Shown piece by piece: positions 38,713 through 47,898 of a stretch of DNA of 61,261 bases (within the stretch, counting starts at the first letter, position 1; the number at the start of each line of letters is the position of its first letter). A program made the position numbers and the translations under genes. The stretch covers positions 1 to 61,261 of the forward strand of contig JAUQQP010000009.1 of assembly GCA_030549855.1 (NCBI GenBank), read 5' to 3'. The notes beneath the pieces were generated by a model. It searched no databases. It was not told the DNA's origin and saw only the letters and a program-made list of their open reading frames with translations. Origin of the DNA: Cyanobacteriota bacterium SRBZ.bins.94.201705. GTDB taxonomy: Bacteria > Cyanobacteriota > Cyanobacteriia > Cyanobacteriales > Cyanobacteriaceae.

Positions 38713-39539
38713 TTACCTCCAAAGGGGGGCGATGAGTTTTTGCAAGAAGGCGATTCCCCTGTCTAAAAGGAGGCCCACTGCGCCGATGTAGATTACTGCC
38801 AAGATAATTTCGCTGATATAGTTTTGCTGATAGGCATCCCAGATGAAGAAGCCAATTCCCACAATGCCGGACATTACGATTTCGGCGGCGATGATTGCTA
38901 GCCAGGCCAGTCCTATGCCTATTCTTAGGCCGGTGAATAGGGTAGGGCAGAGGGGAGCAGAATTTTTAGGAAGAACTTTTGTTTTGACAGTTTTAAGACC
39001 CTTTTAACATTTATGTAGTCTGGAGGAATTTGTTTAACTCCCTCCTTGGTGTTGATGAGGATAGGCCAGACAGCGGTGATGAAGATGACGAAGATAGCGG
39101 CGGGTTGGTTTTTTTGGAGGGCTACTAGGGGGGCACCCAAGAGGGGCGACCATTCGCAGGAATTGGAAAATAGGATCAAGGGCTTTGTCCAAAAAGGGGT
39201 TAGTGCCCACCAGTATTCCTGTGCTAATGCCTACAATAGCGGCGAGTAGCCCTGGGCCACACGTCCCAGACTAGCCAGGGTTTGCCAAAATAGGCCCTTG
39301 TCTAGGCCGCCACGGTCGTAGAAGGGGTATAATAAAAGTGTTCTGGTGCGTTCATCTGTAAATAGGCTACTGGGGCCTGGCAGACGCATTCCTGGAAAGG
39401 AGGAGACTATTTCCCATAGAAGGAGAAAGGCACCTATGCCCAGCAAGGGGGGGACAAGGTCGTCTTTGTATTTTTTCCAGAGATTAATTAAAATATTGTT
39501 GCCGTTTCTGGTATTGGATATTCTGAAATAGTTAGCCAT
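38713..39539 (-). pseudogene. nrtB: Broken nitrate/cyanate-type ABC transporter permease
   Basis: Successive frames give LLGIGAFLLLWEIVSS and GLFWQTLASLGRVAQGYS, then KNQPAAIFVIFITAVWPI with LSKQKFFLKILLPSALPY, then LFTGLRIGIGLAWLAII to a natural stop at 38713. These are the ordered segments of the NrtB/CynB permease, whose full span of about 825 bases is kept. At least two frame changes (near 39200 and 38940) break it. It ends 5 bases before the ATPase pseudogene start. Confidence 0.85.
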
Positions 39540-39576
39540 AATATTCTCCTGTTGACAGTGAGGGACAATAGGGGGG

Positions 39577-40766
39577 CTAGATATTTTTGATTTCTAGGCT
39601 GTTGAGATAGGCCTCGGGATTTTCTGGGTCAAATACCTTGCCATCAAAGAAGGTTTCTACTCCTCGATGGGGGGATGAAGGCAGAGAAACCGGCTTCGGT
39701 GGCTGCTTCTCCCCATAAATCCTCCCTACCCGATGGATGATTCGTTTTATTTGGTCAAAGTCGTTGATTTTGCCCTTATGAAATCCCCACCGGAGGGATT
39801 CTGTTAAAAACCATAAGTCATGACCTTTGTAGGGAAGACACTGCCCCTTGAGGCTGTCCAGTAGAGGGGGCCTTTTTTAAAGTTATTGACTTCTGGTTGG
39901 CCATCTCCCTATCTGGGGGGAGTGAGTACATCAGCGGGGATATTAAAGTAGTTGCGTCCACTGACAATTGTAATTAGTTCAGCACGATTGTTGGGGTTGT
40001 CGCACCACTGCTGGGCTTCCATAACAGCGCGGTTAGGGCAGCCATGTGGCCACCCGTACTAAAGGCGTCCATGGTGCCGTTGCGCATTCCCTGTACAGTT
40101 TCAGCGGGGGGCACAGCCAACAGGTCAACATCTTTATCAGGGTGGATACCGCCGGCGGCAAACCAATAGCGAATCCAAAAGTCTTGATTAGCATTGGGGA
40201 AGGTATAAGCCGCCTTGAATTTACGGCCATTAGTTTTGGCAATTCACGTATTCGGCGGCCTTTTTGAGATTCAGGTGTAGGCCTTTACCGGCATGGGCGC
40301 GAGCAATGGCAATACCGTTGCCCTGGGTGTTCAGTTGTGCTAGAACATACATAGGTACCTTATTGCCATTGGTGATAATGCCTTCGCTGATGAGATGGGG
40401 CATAGGCATTTGTCATTGTCCACCGTCTATGCCACCGCCTTGTGAGCCTATGATGACATTATCCCTGGCAGAGGCCCAGTTAGCCTGTTTAGACAGTACT
40501 ACATCTGTCATGCCATGTTTAGCAAAGAAGCCTTTTTCCTTGGCTATGCTCAGGGGGGCGGCTTCTACAATGGGTATATAACCCGGTCTTATAGTGGTTG
40601 TTTCCGGACGGATTTCCGGACTGATATTGGTGGCGGCAGTAGTGGCGGGGTTGTTGGTGTTTGCCTGGTTTTCTCCGGGTGGATTTCCTAAACACCCCTT
40701 CAGCACAACTGCGCCTGCGGTTATGCCGGCGGTTTTTAGGAAGTTTCTACGGGAAAAATTTGGCAT
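39577..40766 (-). pseudogene. nrtA: Broken nitrate/cyanate-type substrate-binding protein
   Basis: The N terminus [20 protein letters not shown] is an intact twin-arginine/lipoprotein-type signal, and the frame stays open through [11 protein letters not shown], then breaks. Other frames hold [35 protein letters not shown] and the C-terminal end ETFFDGKVFDPENPEAYLN with its own stop at 39577. The family protein has about 440 residues, and at 1190 bases some sequence has been lost. Several frameshifts and a short deletion are present. Confidence 0.88.
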
Positions 40767-40977
40767 TTGACCTCCTTTTGGCTACTATCATAGAATTTTA
40801 TTTATATTTTTTCGTTCTATTATTTTCCAAAGTCTATGGCTATTTTAGGAGGGGCTACTGGCAAGGTTAAATAATCTAAGTTTATATTTATCGTTTTTTA
40901 TATTAGTTTTAGAAATATTTTTACAGGGAAAGAGAAGTAAGTGGCTAGATTTGGGACAGGAGGCAAAGGAGAGGGAA

Positions 40978-42180
40978 ATGAGTAAAATTGCCTATTTACA
41001 GTGCGCCACGGGGGTGGCAGGGGATATGTTTTTGGGGGCGTTGGTGTCGGCGGGGGTGCCCTTTGAGTATCTGAGGGAAAGGGTGGCAGGATTGGCCATA
41101 AGGGATGAATTTCAGTTGCGGCAGGAGAAGGTATTGAAAAATGGACAGTTGGCCACAAAAATTCACGTGGAGGTTTCCCCCCATCAAAACCATCCTCATC
41201 GTCACCTAGCCGACATAGAGGGTATTATTAGGGACAGTGATTTACCGGTTGTTGTGCGAGAAAAGAGTATAGAGATTTTTAGGCGGTTAGCGGCAGCGGA
41301 AGCAGAAGTCCATGGCACCACTGTGGAAAAGGTGCATTTTCATGAGGTAGGGGCGGTGGACGCCATTGTGGATATAGTGGGTACCTGTATAGGGTTGGAC
41401 TATCTAGGGATAGAAAGACTCTACTGTTCGCCTTTGCCTGTTGGGGGTGGCACTGTAGTAACGTCCCATGGGAGGCTTCCTGTCCCTGTACCAGCTGTAT
41501 TACAAATGTTGCAGGGTCGGGGGGTACCAGTATACAGTAACGGCATAGAGAAGGAGTTGGTGACTCCCACGGGTGCGGCTATTGTAACCACTCTGGCTGT
41601 GGATTTTGGCCCACCTCCTGCTATGAAACTCACTAAAATTGGATTGGGCGCCGGCAGTTTAGACTTACCCCTTCCCAACGTTTTAAGACTCTGGTTGGGA
41701 GAAACCACTTCCTCTCCCCTCTTGGAGGAGATTGCTGTCTTAGAAACTCAGATTGACGATTGTAATCCCCAAATTCTCGCCTATGTCGCTACGGAGTTGT
41801 TGCGCCTGGGTGCCAGGGATGTCTTCCAACAGCCCGTTACCATGAAGAAAAACCGTCTTGGCACTCTTCTTACTGTCATCTGTGATCTAGACAAGATTAA
41901 CACCTGCGAGAATTTCTTGTTTAGACACACTACTACCCTGGGGATTCGCCGTCAAATCCAAACCCGTGCTGTTTTGGCGCGACAAATTATTACTGTCAAT
42001 ACCAAATACGGCGATGTCCGTGTCAAGGTTGCCTTTCAAAACGGTGACATTCTCAACGTCCAGCCCGAGTACGATGACTGTCTTCGCCTTTCTCAATCTC
42101 TTCAAATCCCTCTCCATCTTGTTCATTTGGAAGCCCATTATCAAGCCCTCCTTTCCCTCTCCAAACTGGAGCCTTGTTGA
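40978..42180 (+). CDS. larC: Nickel-pincer cofactor biosynthesis protein LarC
   Basis: LarC inserts nickel into the pincer nucleotide cofactor used by lactate racemase and related LarA enzymes. The 400-residue protein begins with QCATGVAGDMFLGALV and contains HFHEVGAVDAIVDIVGT with clustered His and Glu, followed by the PTGAAI block and the C-terminal metal-binding part. The ATG at 40978 has GGAGAGGGAA just upstream; the frame is open to a TTG at 40951. No larA, larB or larE is in the window. Confidence 0.92.
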   Translation: MSKIAYLQCATGVAGDMFLGALVSAGVPFEYLRERVAGLAIRDEFQLRQEKVLKNGQLATKIHVEVSPHQNHPHRHLADIEGIIRDSDLPVVVREKSIEIFRRLAAAEAEVHGTTVEKVHFHEVGAVDAIVDIVGTCIGLDYLGIERLYCSPLPVGGGTVVTSHGRLPVPVPAVLQMLQGRGVPVYSNGIEKELVTPTGAAIVTTLAVDFGPPPAMKLTKIGLGAGSLDLPLPNVLRLWLGETTSSPLLEEIAVLETQIDDCNPQILAYVATELLRLGARDVFQQPVTMKKNRLGTLLTVICDLDKINTCENFLFRHTTTLGIRRQIQTRAVLARQIITVNTKYGDVRVKVAFQNGDILNVQPEYDDCLRLSQSLQIPLHLVHLEAHYQALLSLSKLEPC

Positions 42181-42508
42181 GACTTTTTTCTATTATTTAT
42201 CCGTCTCTCTTTCCCCCTTTCCCCTTTTACATCCCCTCTCTCACTTGTATCTCTCCTTCTCTTTGCCCTCCTTATTTAACCCCATTTGTTGATTTCAAGT
42301 TTCAATAAAAAAATCCGCTGCCCGCGTGTCTTGGCAGTCCTTTCGCCTGCCGCCCATTTATGCCTCTATTCTAGCGAAAAAAACTCCTATCTGTCAAGGG
42401 GTATGTAGAAATTTCTCGGGCAACTAAGTGGGGAATATATGAACAAAAAATCAGAGAAAGAGAGGAAAAGTAGGAAAAATTGGCGCAGAAAGGGAAAAAA
42501 CTGGTTAA
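42181..42508. other. Gene-free, pyrimidine-rich spacer
   Basis: The 328 bases between larC and the porin gene contain no frame I would call a gene. The first 110 bases on the + strand are almost only C and T, continuing a C/T bias at the end of larC. Further on, GGCAG (42335) can pair with CTGCC (42349) around a 9-base loop. Confidence 0.6.
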
Positions 42509-44140
42509 ATGAAAAAATGGAAATTTTTTGAAGGGGCAATGGCGATGAAAGTGAAAACTAGTGGCATTATAGGGGTGATAGGTGCACTGTTAGCCCATGG
42601 TGGGGTAGCATGGGGTATTCCGGACAAGGGGGGAATATTAGACCAGCTGGAAGAATACAACCAGGTGACAGAAATACAGCAGTTGACATCAGTACAGCAA
42701 TTGAGGGACGTATCGCCCACTGATTGGGCTTTTGAGGCCTTGAGGAGTCTGGGGGAGAGATACGGATGTATTGCGGGATACCCGGACAGGACGTTCAGAG
42801 GCAACAGGGGGATAAGTCGTTATGAGTTTGCAGCGGGGTTAAATGCCTGTATGCAGGCGATGGAGCGGTTACTGGCACAAGGTGGCACATTGCCGTCGGA
42901 AGATTTGGACAGGTTAAGGAGACTGTCGAAGGAGTTTGAGGCGGAGTTGGCGGCTTTACAGGGGAAAGTGGACAAGTTAGAGGGAAGGGTGGCCTTTTTG
43001 GAGGAAAATCAGTTTTCCACCACTACGAAACTGACAGGACAGGCTGTATTTGGGTTAGCAAGTATTCTCAACGGCCAAAAGAATGGGGCGAGTGAAAAGA
43101 TTGAAAAAGTGCCTGTGTTTGGACATCGCACCCGTTTAGAGTTGAATAGCAGCTTTGCTGGCAAGGATTTACTGTACACTCGCCTGACGACGGGGAATTT
43201 TCCTGATTTTGCAGAGACAGCCGCCACTGGCCAGGCGACTTTGGCCTTTAGTCAACCGAATAACAACAACGTGGGGGTGGAGGTTTTATATTATAAGTTT
43301 CCTCTTACTGATAACATAAGTGTATGGCTGGAGGGAACTGGGGGGGCAATGGAAGACTTTACTGAAACCATAAGCCTTTTAGACGGGGATGGGGCAGGTG
43401 GGGCCTTATCTAAGTTTGGCACCCGTAATTATGTGTATTATCATCCACCAGGTGCAGGGATAGGTTTCAAGGGGGATTGGGAAAAATGGAAGTTGAGTGT
43501 AGGGTATCTAGCATTTTCGGCGGCTTCGCCAAGGAGAAAAGAGGGTTTGTTTGATGGGCCCTATGGTATTCTAGGTCAGCTAGGTTACAACCCCAACGAG
43601 GATGTGGCCATTGCCTTTACCTATGCCCATGGGTATAACATCCCGGAAATAGCAAATATTAGTGGGAAATTTAGCAATATTATAGGCCTTAGTGGAGACA
43701 CCCTAAAAGCCTCCTACAATACTTATTCCCTTACCATGTCGTGGCGGCTGGCAGAAAATTTTGTCATAGGAGGTTGGGGGGGATACTCCAAGGTGAAAAC
43801 CCTCACTTCCTATGATGACGGCAATACAGTCATAGGAAGGGGCACTTCTGATTTGTGGTACTGGGCGGTGACGCTGGGGTTTCCAGACTTGTTTAAGGAG
43901 GGGAGTCTAGGAGGCATTATCGTGGGGATGCCCCCCTGGCAGACGCGTAGCAATATCAGAGTCAACGGGGAGAGACTGGGGGGGGAAGACTCCTCTATTC
44001 ACGTGGAGGTTTTCTATCAGTATCCCATCAACGACAACATTAGTATTACCCCTGGAGTAGTGATAGTTACAAGACCGGGGAACGACAACAGAAACGACCC
44101 CCTAGTAATTGGCACCATCAGGACTACCTTCTCCTTCTAG
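42509..44140 (+). CDS. Outer-membrane porin with SLH domain
   Basis: This 543-residue protein has a signal peptide (residues 1 to about 36), an SLH domain around residues 68-115 (SPTDWAFEALRSLGERYGCIAGYPD and RYEFAAGLNACM), a coiled coil at about 125-170 (LRRLSKEFEAELAALQGKVDKLEGRV), and a long beta-strand-rich part of OprB type ending in FSF, as outer-membrane barrels do. Cyanobacterial porins of this SomA/SomB type carry ions and small solutes and attach to the wall through SLH. The start could also be the ATG at 42545. Confidence 0.9.
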   Translation: MKKWKFFEGAMAMKVKTSGIIGVIGALLAHGGVAWGIPDKGGILDQLEEYNQVTEIQQLTSVQQLRDVSPTDWAFEALRSLGERYGCIAGYPDRTFRGNRGISRYEFAAGLNACMQAMERLLAQGGTLPSEDLDRLRRLSKEFEAELAALQGKVDKLEGRVAFLEENQFSTTTKLTGQAVFGLASILNGQKNGASEKIEKVPVFGHRTRLELNSSFAGKDLLYTRLTTGNFPDFAETAATGQATLAFSQPNNNNVGVEVLYYKFPLTDNISVWLEGTGGAMEDFTETISLLDGDGAGGALSKFGTRNYVYYHPPGAGIGFKGDWEKWKLSVGYLAFSAASPRRKEGLFDGPYGILGQLGYNPNEDVAIAFTYAHGYNIPEIANISGKFSNIIGLSGDTLKASYNTYSLTMSWRLAENFVIGGWGGYSKVKTLTSYDDGNTVIGRGTSDLWYWAVTLGFPDLFKEGSLGGIIVGMPPWQTRSNIRVNGERLGGEDSSIHVEVFYQYPINDNISITPGVVIVTRPGNDNRNDPLVIGTIRTTFSF

Positions 44141-44222
44141 GGAGGCAGATAGGCTGTAACAGGGGTGGGGCAAGGGAAGTAGGGCTTTTCCGTTTCTCTT
44201 TCTTGCCTCCACCCAAGGGGGT

Positions 44223-45842
44223 TTACCTAATAGCAGGGGCTTTGAGGGGTGTTAGGGCAAACAAGGTGCCATGGGGACATACATCAGAGGCACCCGCACA
44301 GGGGAAGGCAGTGGTAGAGGTTTGGAGGGTAGGCACTGACTGGCGAATAAAGGCGGTAACCTGGTCAGTGGTGGCCTCGTAAATATCTGTAACCGATTTG
44401 GGGTACAGACCAATACCAATAACAGGGACCAGCAAACAGGCGATAATGAAAACCTCCCGGGGTTCAGCATCGATGAGGTGGGTGTGGGCGACTAATTCGG
44501 GGTTTTCTGGGCCGTAGAGCATTTCCCGTAACATGGATAACAGATAGATGGGGGTGAGGATAACACCGACGGCGGCCAGGAGAATTACCACCAGTTTAAA
44601 AGTCAGGCTATAGGCATCACTGGTAGCCATGCCAATGAAGACCATCAATTCGGCCACAAAGCCACTCATGCCAGGCAAAGCAAGAGAGGCAAGACAACAG
44701 GCAGTCCACATGGCAAAGATTTTTTTCATCTTCTGGCCCACCCCACCCATTTCGTCTAACATGAGGGTATGGGTGCGATCGTAGGTTGCCCCCACCATAA
44801 AGAAGAGACTAGCCCCAATCAGGCCATGGGAGATCATTTGTAACATAGCCCCACTCATACCGATTTCGGTGTAGGAGGCGATGCCAATCAAGACAAAGCC
44901 CATGTGGGAGATAGAGGAATAGGCGATTTTGCGTTTCAGGTTGCGTTGGGCAAAGGAGGTAAAGGCGGCGTATATTATGTTGACCACTCCCAGAATTATC
45001 AACACTGGGGCGAAAATCACATGGGCATCAGGTAGCATTGCCGCGTTCATTCGTATTAAAGCATAACCCCCCATTTTGAGGAGGATACCAGCCAGTAACA
45101 TGTGGGCGGGGGCGGTAGCTTCGCCGTGGGCATCTGGCAGCCAGGTGTGGAGGGGGAAGATAGGGAGTTTGACCCCGTAGGCGATTAAAAAGGCGCCATA
45201 GAGGAGTAGTTGGAGGTTGAGGGGGTAGTGTTTTTGGGCGATGGCCGTCATGTCGAAGGTGGTGGTATCGCCGTAGAAGGCCATAGTCAAGCCGGCCACC
45301 AGTATAAACAATGACCCCCCTGCAGTATAGAGGATGAATTTGGTGGCAGCGTAGAGGCGTTTAGGGCCGCCCCAGATGGAGAGGATGAGGTATACTGGGA
45401 CTAATTCCAATTCCCATGCCAGGAAGAAGAGTAACATGTCTTGTACGGCAAAGACAGCAATTTGTCCGCCGTACATAGCCAGCATGAGGAAGTAGAATAA
45501 TTTAGGCTTGAAGCTGACTGGCCAAGCCGCCATAATAGCCAGGGTAGTAACGAATCCGGTGAGGAGAATGAGAGGCATAGAGAGGCCATCGGCGGCTACT
45601 GACCATTTTAGGTCCAAATCGGGAATCCAGGTGTATTTTTCTACCAGTTGTAAGCCTGGATTATCCAAGTCATATCCTACGTAGAAGGCAGAGACTATGA
45701 GTATGAAGTCGATTAAAGCCACTACCAGGGCATACCATCTAACCGTTTTACCCTCTTTGTCAGGGATTAGCCAGATGAATAAGGCGGCGATTACTGGGAA
45801 GAGGATAATAGTTGTCAGCCAAGGGAAATTAGTCAAACTCAT
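44223..45842 (-). CDS. ndhD: NAD(P)H-quinone oxidoreductase chain 4 (NdhD)
   Basis: NdhD is a proton-pumping membrane subunit of the thylakoid NDH-1 complex used in respiration and cyclic electron flow. The 539-residue protein has about 14 hydrophobic segments and the signatures [17 protein letters not shown] and [20 protein letters not shown] with the conserved Lys and Glu. It stands alone on the minus strand. Two GACGTC palindromes spaced by 21 bases lie 60-90 bases upstream of the start. A C-terminal tail of about 50 residues is variable. Confidence 0.96.
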   Translation of the reverse strand: MSLTNFPWLTTIILFPVIAALFIWLIPDKEGKTVRWYALVVALIDFILIVSAFYVGYDLDNPGLQLVEKYTWIPDLDLKWSVAADGLSMPLILLTGFVTTLAIMAAWPVSFKPKLFYFLMLAMYGGQIAVFAVQDMLLFFLAWELELVPVYLILSIWGGPKRLYAATKFILYTAGGSLFILVAGLTMAFYGDTTTFDMTAIAQKHYPLNLQLLLYGAFLIAYGVKLPIFPLHTWLPDAHGEATAPAHMLLAGILLKMGGYALIRMNAAMLPDAHVIFAPVLIILGVVNIIYAAFTSFAQRNLKRKIAYSSISHMGFVLIGIASYTEIGMSGAMLQMISHGLIGASLFFMVGATYDRTHTLMLDEMGGVGQKMKKIFAMWTACCLASLALPGMSGFVAELMVFIGMATSDAYSLTFKLVVILLAAVGVILTPIYLLSMLREMLYGPENPELVAHTHLIDAEPREVFIIACLLVPVIGIGLYPKSVTDIYEATTDQVTAFIRQSVPTLQTSTTAFPCAGASDVCPHGTLFALTPLKAPAIR

Positions 45843-45900
45843 TGGATTGGCTTACTCCTGTTTGCCTATCAAAACTGTTAACAATTAATTTTCATAGCCA

Positions 45901-45931
45901 TGGACGTCTACTTGTGGGCTATAGACGTCTG
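45901..45931. promoter_or_regulatory. Pair of near-palindromes upstream of ndhD
   Basis: TGGACGTCTA (45901-45910) and TAGACGTCTG (45922-45931) are two 10-bp sites, each one mismatch from the palindrome TAGACGTCTA, with centers 21 bases apart, two helical turns. The arrangement fits a regulator binding as a pair of dimers on one face of the DNA. It lies 60-90 bases before the ndhD start codon. Confidence 0.45.
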
Positions 45932-46061
45932 GTAGGACGCACATATCAACAATGTAACAGTATTTTCCTTTTAGTAGTCCTGGTACAATGTTAAATTTTG
46001 TAATTCTCCGGGAAAAAGACAAACCCCCCCCCAGAAAGACAGGCCTTCTCCCCACCAATTT

Positions 46062-47033
46062 CTAATCCCTATGGGGTGGGAATTCAATTTCTCCCGATTC
46101 TGTCAGACGCCAGTATTGGTTTTCCTGTCTCACCAAGGCAGGTTTTATGATTGTAATATCTTTCCCTTTATAACTTCCGTGGGGGGTGTTTTTGAATTGG
46201 AACACTTGGGATTTTTCTATGAGTGTCAGATTGTGTTGGTTGAAGAGGCCATTGGGATTCAGGAATAGGTAGAATTTGCCCATATTATCGGGGACAATAT
46301 AATAATCACCCCTCCGATTATCTTCCTGGAATTCTATCACATTTCCCCAGGTGCCGGTCACCAGATTATTTAGAGTTTCTTTAGTCATTGCCACTGGGAT
46401 TGCATTATGGAAAAGACTATTAGGATTTTCTCTGTAGTTCTTTAACAGTATTGAGTATTCCGACTCTTCTTTTTGAGGGGTTGGCGGCGTCCAGTTTTTA
46501 TTTCCCTCGTGGGGGATTTGCCCTTTTTCTGCTGGTTTAATTTCCCCTTTTGTCCGCTGGTATTCCAGTTTTAAATCTATTGCCTCTTTTAACAGCATAA
46601 TTTGGTTTTTTATCTCTGATATTGACAGCTGAATTTCCGTTGTTTTTCTGCTAAGATAATCTTCCCCTATCTTCCTTTCTATCTTCTCTAATTTCTGGAG
46701 CTTTTCCCCCAAGGATTCTATTTCCTTTCTTACCTTATTAATCTCCTTAAATAACTCAGAATATACTCGTCCTATTTTGCCGCTTTTGAAGTTTAAAAAA
46801 CTAAAAACCAATGTATCTACCAAGAGGATTAATAGAAGCAGTAAGATGAGGATATTTAGAGTTAGATTTGTGAGGGGTATTACAGTGTTATTTTCCCTAG
46901 TAGGAGAGGGGGTTATAGTTTGACTGGGGGGGGTAGTTGATTGGGCATAACTGTTGGGGGAAAAAGGGGAAGGAAGGGGATAGAAAGTTGTAAGGAGACT
47001 AATGATGGTAAGGGTGAGGAATTTGGTTTTCAT
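46062..47033 (-). CDS. Membrane-anchored coiled-coil protein with C-terminal domain
   Basis: I do not recognise this 323-residue protein. It starts with a signal-like hydrophobic segment (KFLTLTIISLLTTFYPL), then a low-complexity Ser/Thr/Pro stretch, a strong transmembrane segment at about 55-80 (LNILILLLLLILLVD), a coiled coil at about 92-165 (VRKEIESLGEKLQKLEKIERK), and a C-terminal domain at about 195-320. That domain contains YRENPNSLFHNAIPVAMTKETL, IEF, FQFKNTP and WRLTESGEIEF, and matches in order the end of the next gene upstream. It is the last gene of the five-gene cluster, 17 bases after it. Confidence 0.6.
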   Translation of the reverse strand: MKTKFLTLTIISLLTTFYPLPSPFSPNSYAQSTTPPSQTITPSPTRENNTVIPLTNLTLNILILLLLLILLVDTLVFSFLNFKSGKIGRVYSELFKEINKVRKEIESLGEKLQKLEKIERKIGEDYLSRKTTEIQLSISEIKNQIMLLKEAIDLKLEYQRTKGEIKPAEKGQIPHEGNKNWTPPTPQKEESEYSILLKNYRENPNSLFHNAIPVAMTKETLNNLVTGTWGNVIEFQEDNRRGDYYIVPDNMGKFYLFLNPNGLFNQHNLTLIEKSQVFQFKNTPHGSYKGKDITIIKPALVRQENQYWRLTESGEIEFPPHRD

Positions 47034-47050
47034 AAATACCTCCCAGGGGA

Positions 47051-47863
47051 TTAAAACTGTAGAATTCCCTTTTCAACCAGGCGCCATTTGTCCTCTTCAT
47101 GGGGGATAACTTTGGCGGTTTTTAGGAGTTTAAATTTTTTGTTATTCTGGGGGGTGCCTTGAAAATTAAATATGTGCATAAGGGCCTTCATGTTGGTATT
47201 TATTTTGAGATTCCAGTGGGGGAGTAGCCGGAATTCACTGTTAGGCAATTCCACAACCAGATATTCTTGAAATTTAGAAGGCTCGAAGATAATTTCCGAG
47301 ACTGTGTTGAGATAAATATTCTCCAGGGTAGTTTTGGTGAGATTCACTGGATAGGAGTACTCTTCAAGACTGGTAGGGTTTTGATTGTAGTAGTCAACCA
47401 GTTGTTGTTCATAGGGGCTTATAGTAGGAGTTTTTTCCGCCGAAGCAGCGGCATTTTTTTGAGTAGGTTGTGAGCGGATTGTTACTACCTCAGTATTGTC
47501 TGTCTCTGTTTCTATTTCGATGAATTCAGAATGGGATATATTTTGTGTTTTTGCCTCGGGGTTGTGGTCTTTATTTTCCAGAATTTGGATTCTTTCCTCC
47601 AGATTTTTTACCCTTTCTTCTAGGCGGGCAATTTTCTGGAGTATTTCATGGTTATATTCTGCCATTTTCTGTTTCCATTGCTTGCTTTCCAGCTTATATT
47701 TATTGATTTTACTAAGGGCGATTCTTGCCCATATTTCGGCTTTTTTTAATATGTCCTTAGGTTTAGAAAGGGAATAGGCAGTCAAATCCCAGTGGCATAC
47801 AGTACATTTTGTCTTTCCGGGGATTAAGAGACTGCCACAAACTGGACACTTAGGTGGAAGCAT
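47051..47863 (-). CDS. Zinc-ribbon coiled-coil protein
   Basis: This 270-residue protein begins with a zinc ribbon (C6-x2-C9 and C20-x2-C23, CPVCGS...CTVCHW), followed by helices and a coiled coil at about 65-105 (EILQKIARLEERVKNLEERI), a low-complexity linker and a C-terminal domain at about 150-270 with YYNQNPTSLEEYSYPVNLTKTTLEN, FNFQGTP and WRLVEKGILQF. The domain is homologous-looking to the end of the membrane-anchored gene downstream. It looks soluble. Ends lie 35 and 17 bases from its neighbours, which supports cotranscription. Confidence 0.65.
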   Translation of the reverse strand: MLPPKCPVCGSLLIPGKTKCTVCHWDLTAYSLSKPKDILKKAEIWARIALSKINKYKLESKQWKQKMAEYNHEILQKIARLEERVKNLEERIQILENKDHNPEAKTQNISHSEFIEIETETDNTEVVTIRSQPTQKNAAASAEKTPTISPYEQQLVDYYNQNPTSLEEYSYPVNLTKTTLENIYLNTVSEIIFEPSKFQEYLVVELPNSEFRLLPHWNLKINTNMKALMHIFNFQGTPQNNKKFKLLKTAKVIPHEEDKWRLVEKGILQF

Positions 47864-47898
47864 GTCAGTTGCCAGAGTATATGGTAGAGTAGAGACAA

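Noticed and set aside
37922..40766. Separate small genes in the transporter region
   Set aside because: The short frames each match successive parts of one NrtA, NrtB or NrtD protein, so I call three pseudogenes instead of many small genes.
44141..44222. Hairpin between the porin and ndhD genes
   Set aside because: GGAGGCA and TGCCTCC can pair, but the loop exceeds 50 bases and no T-run follows on either strand.
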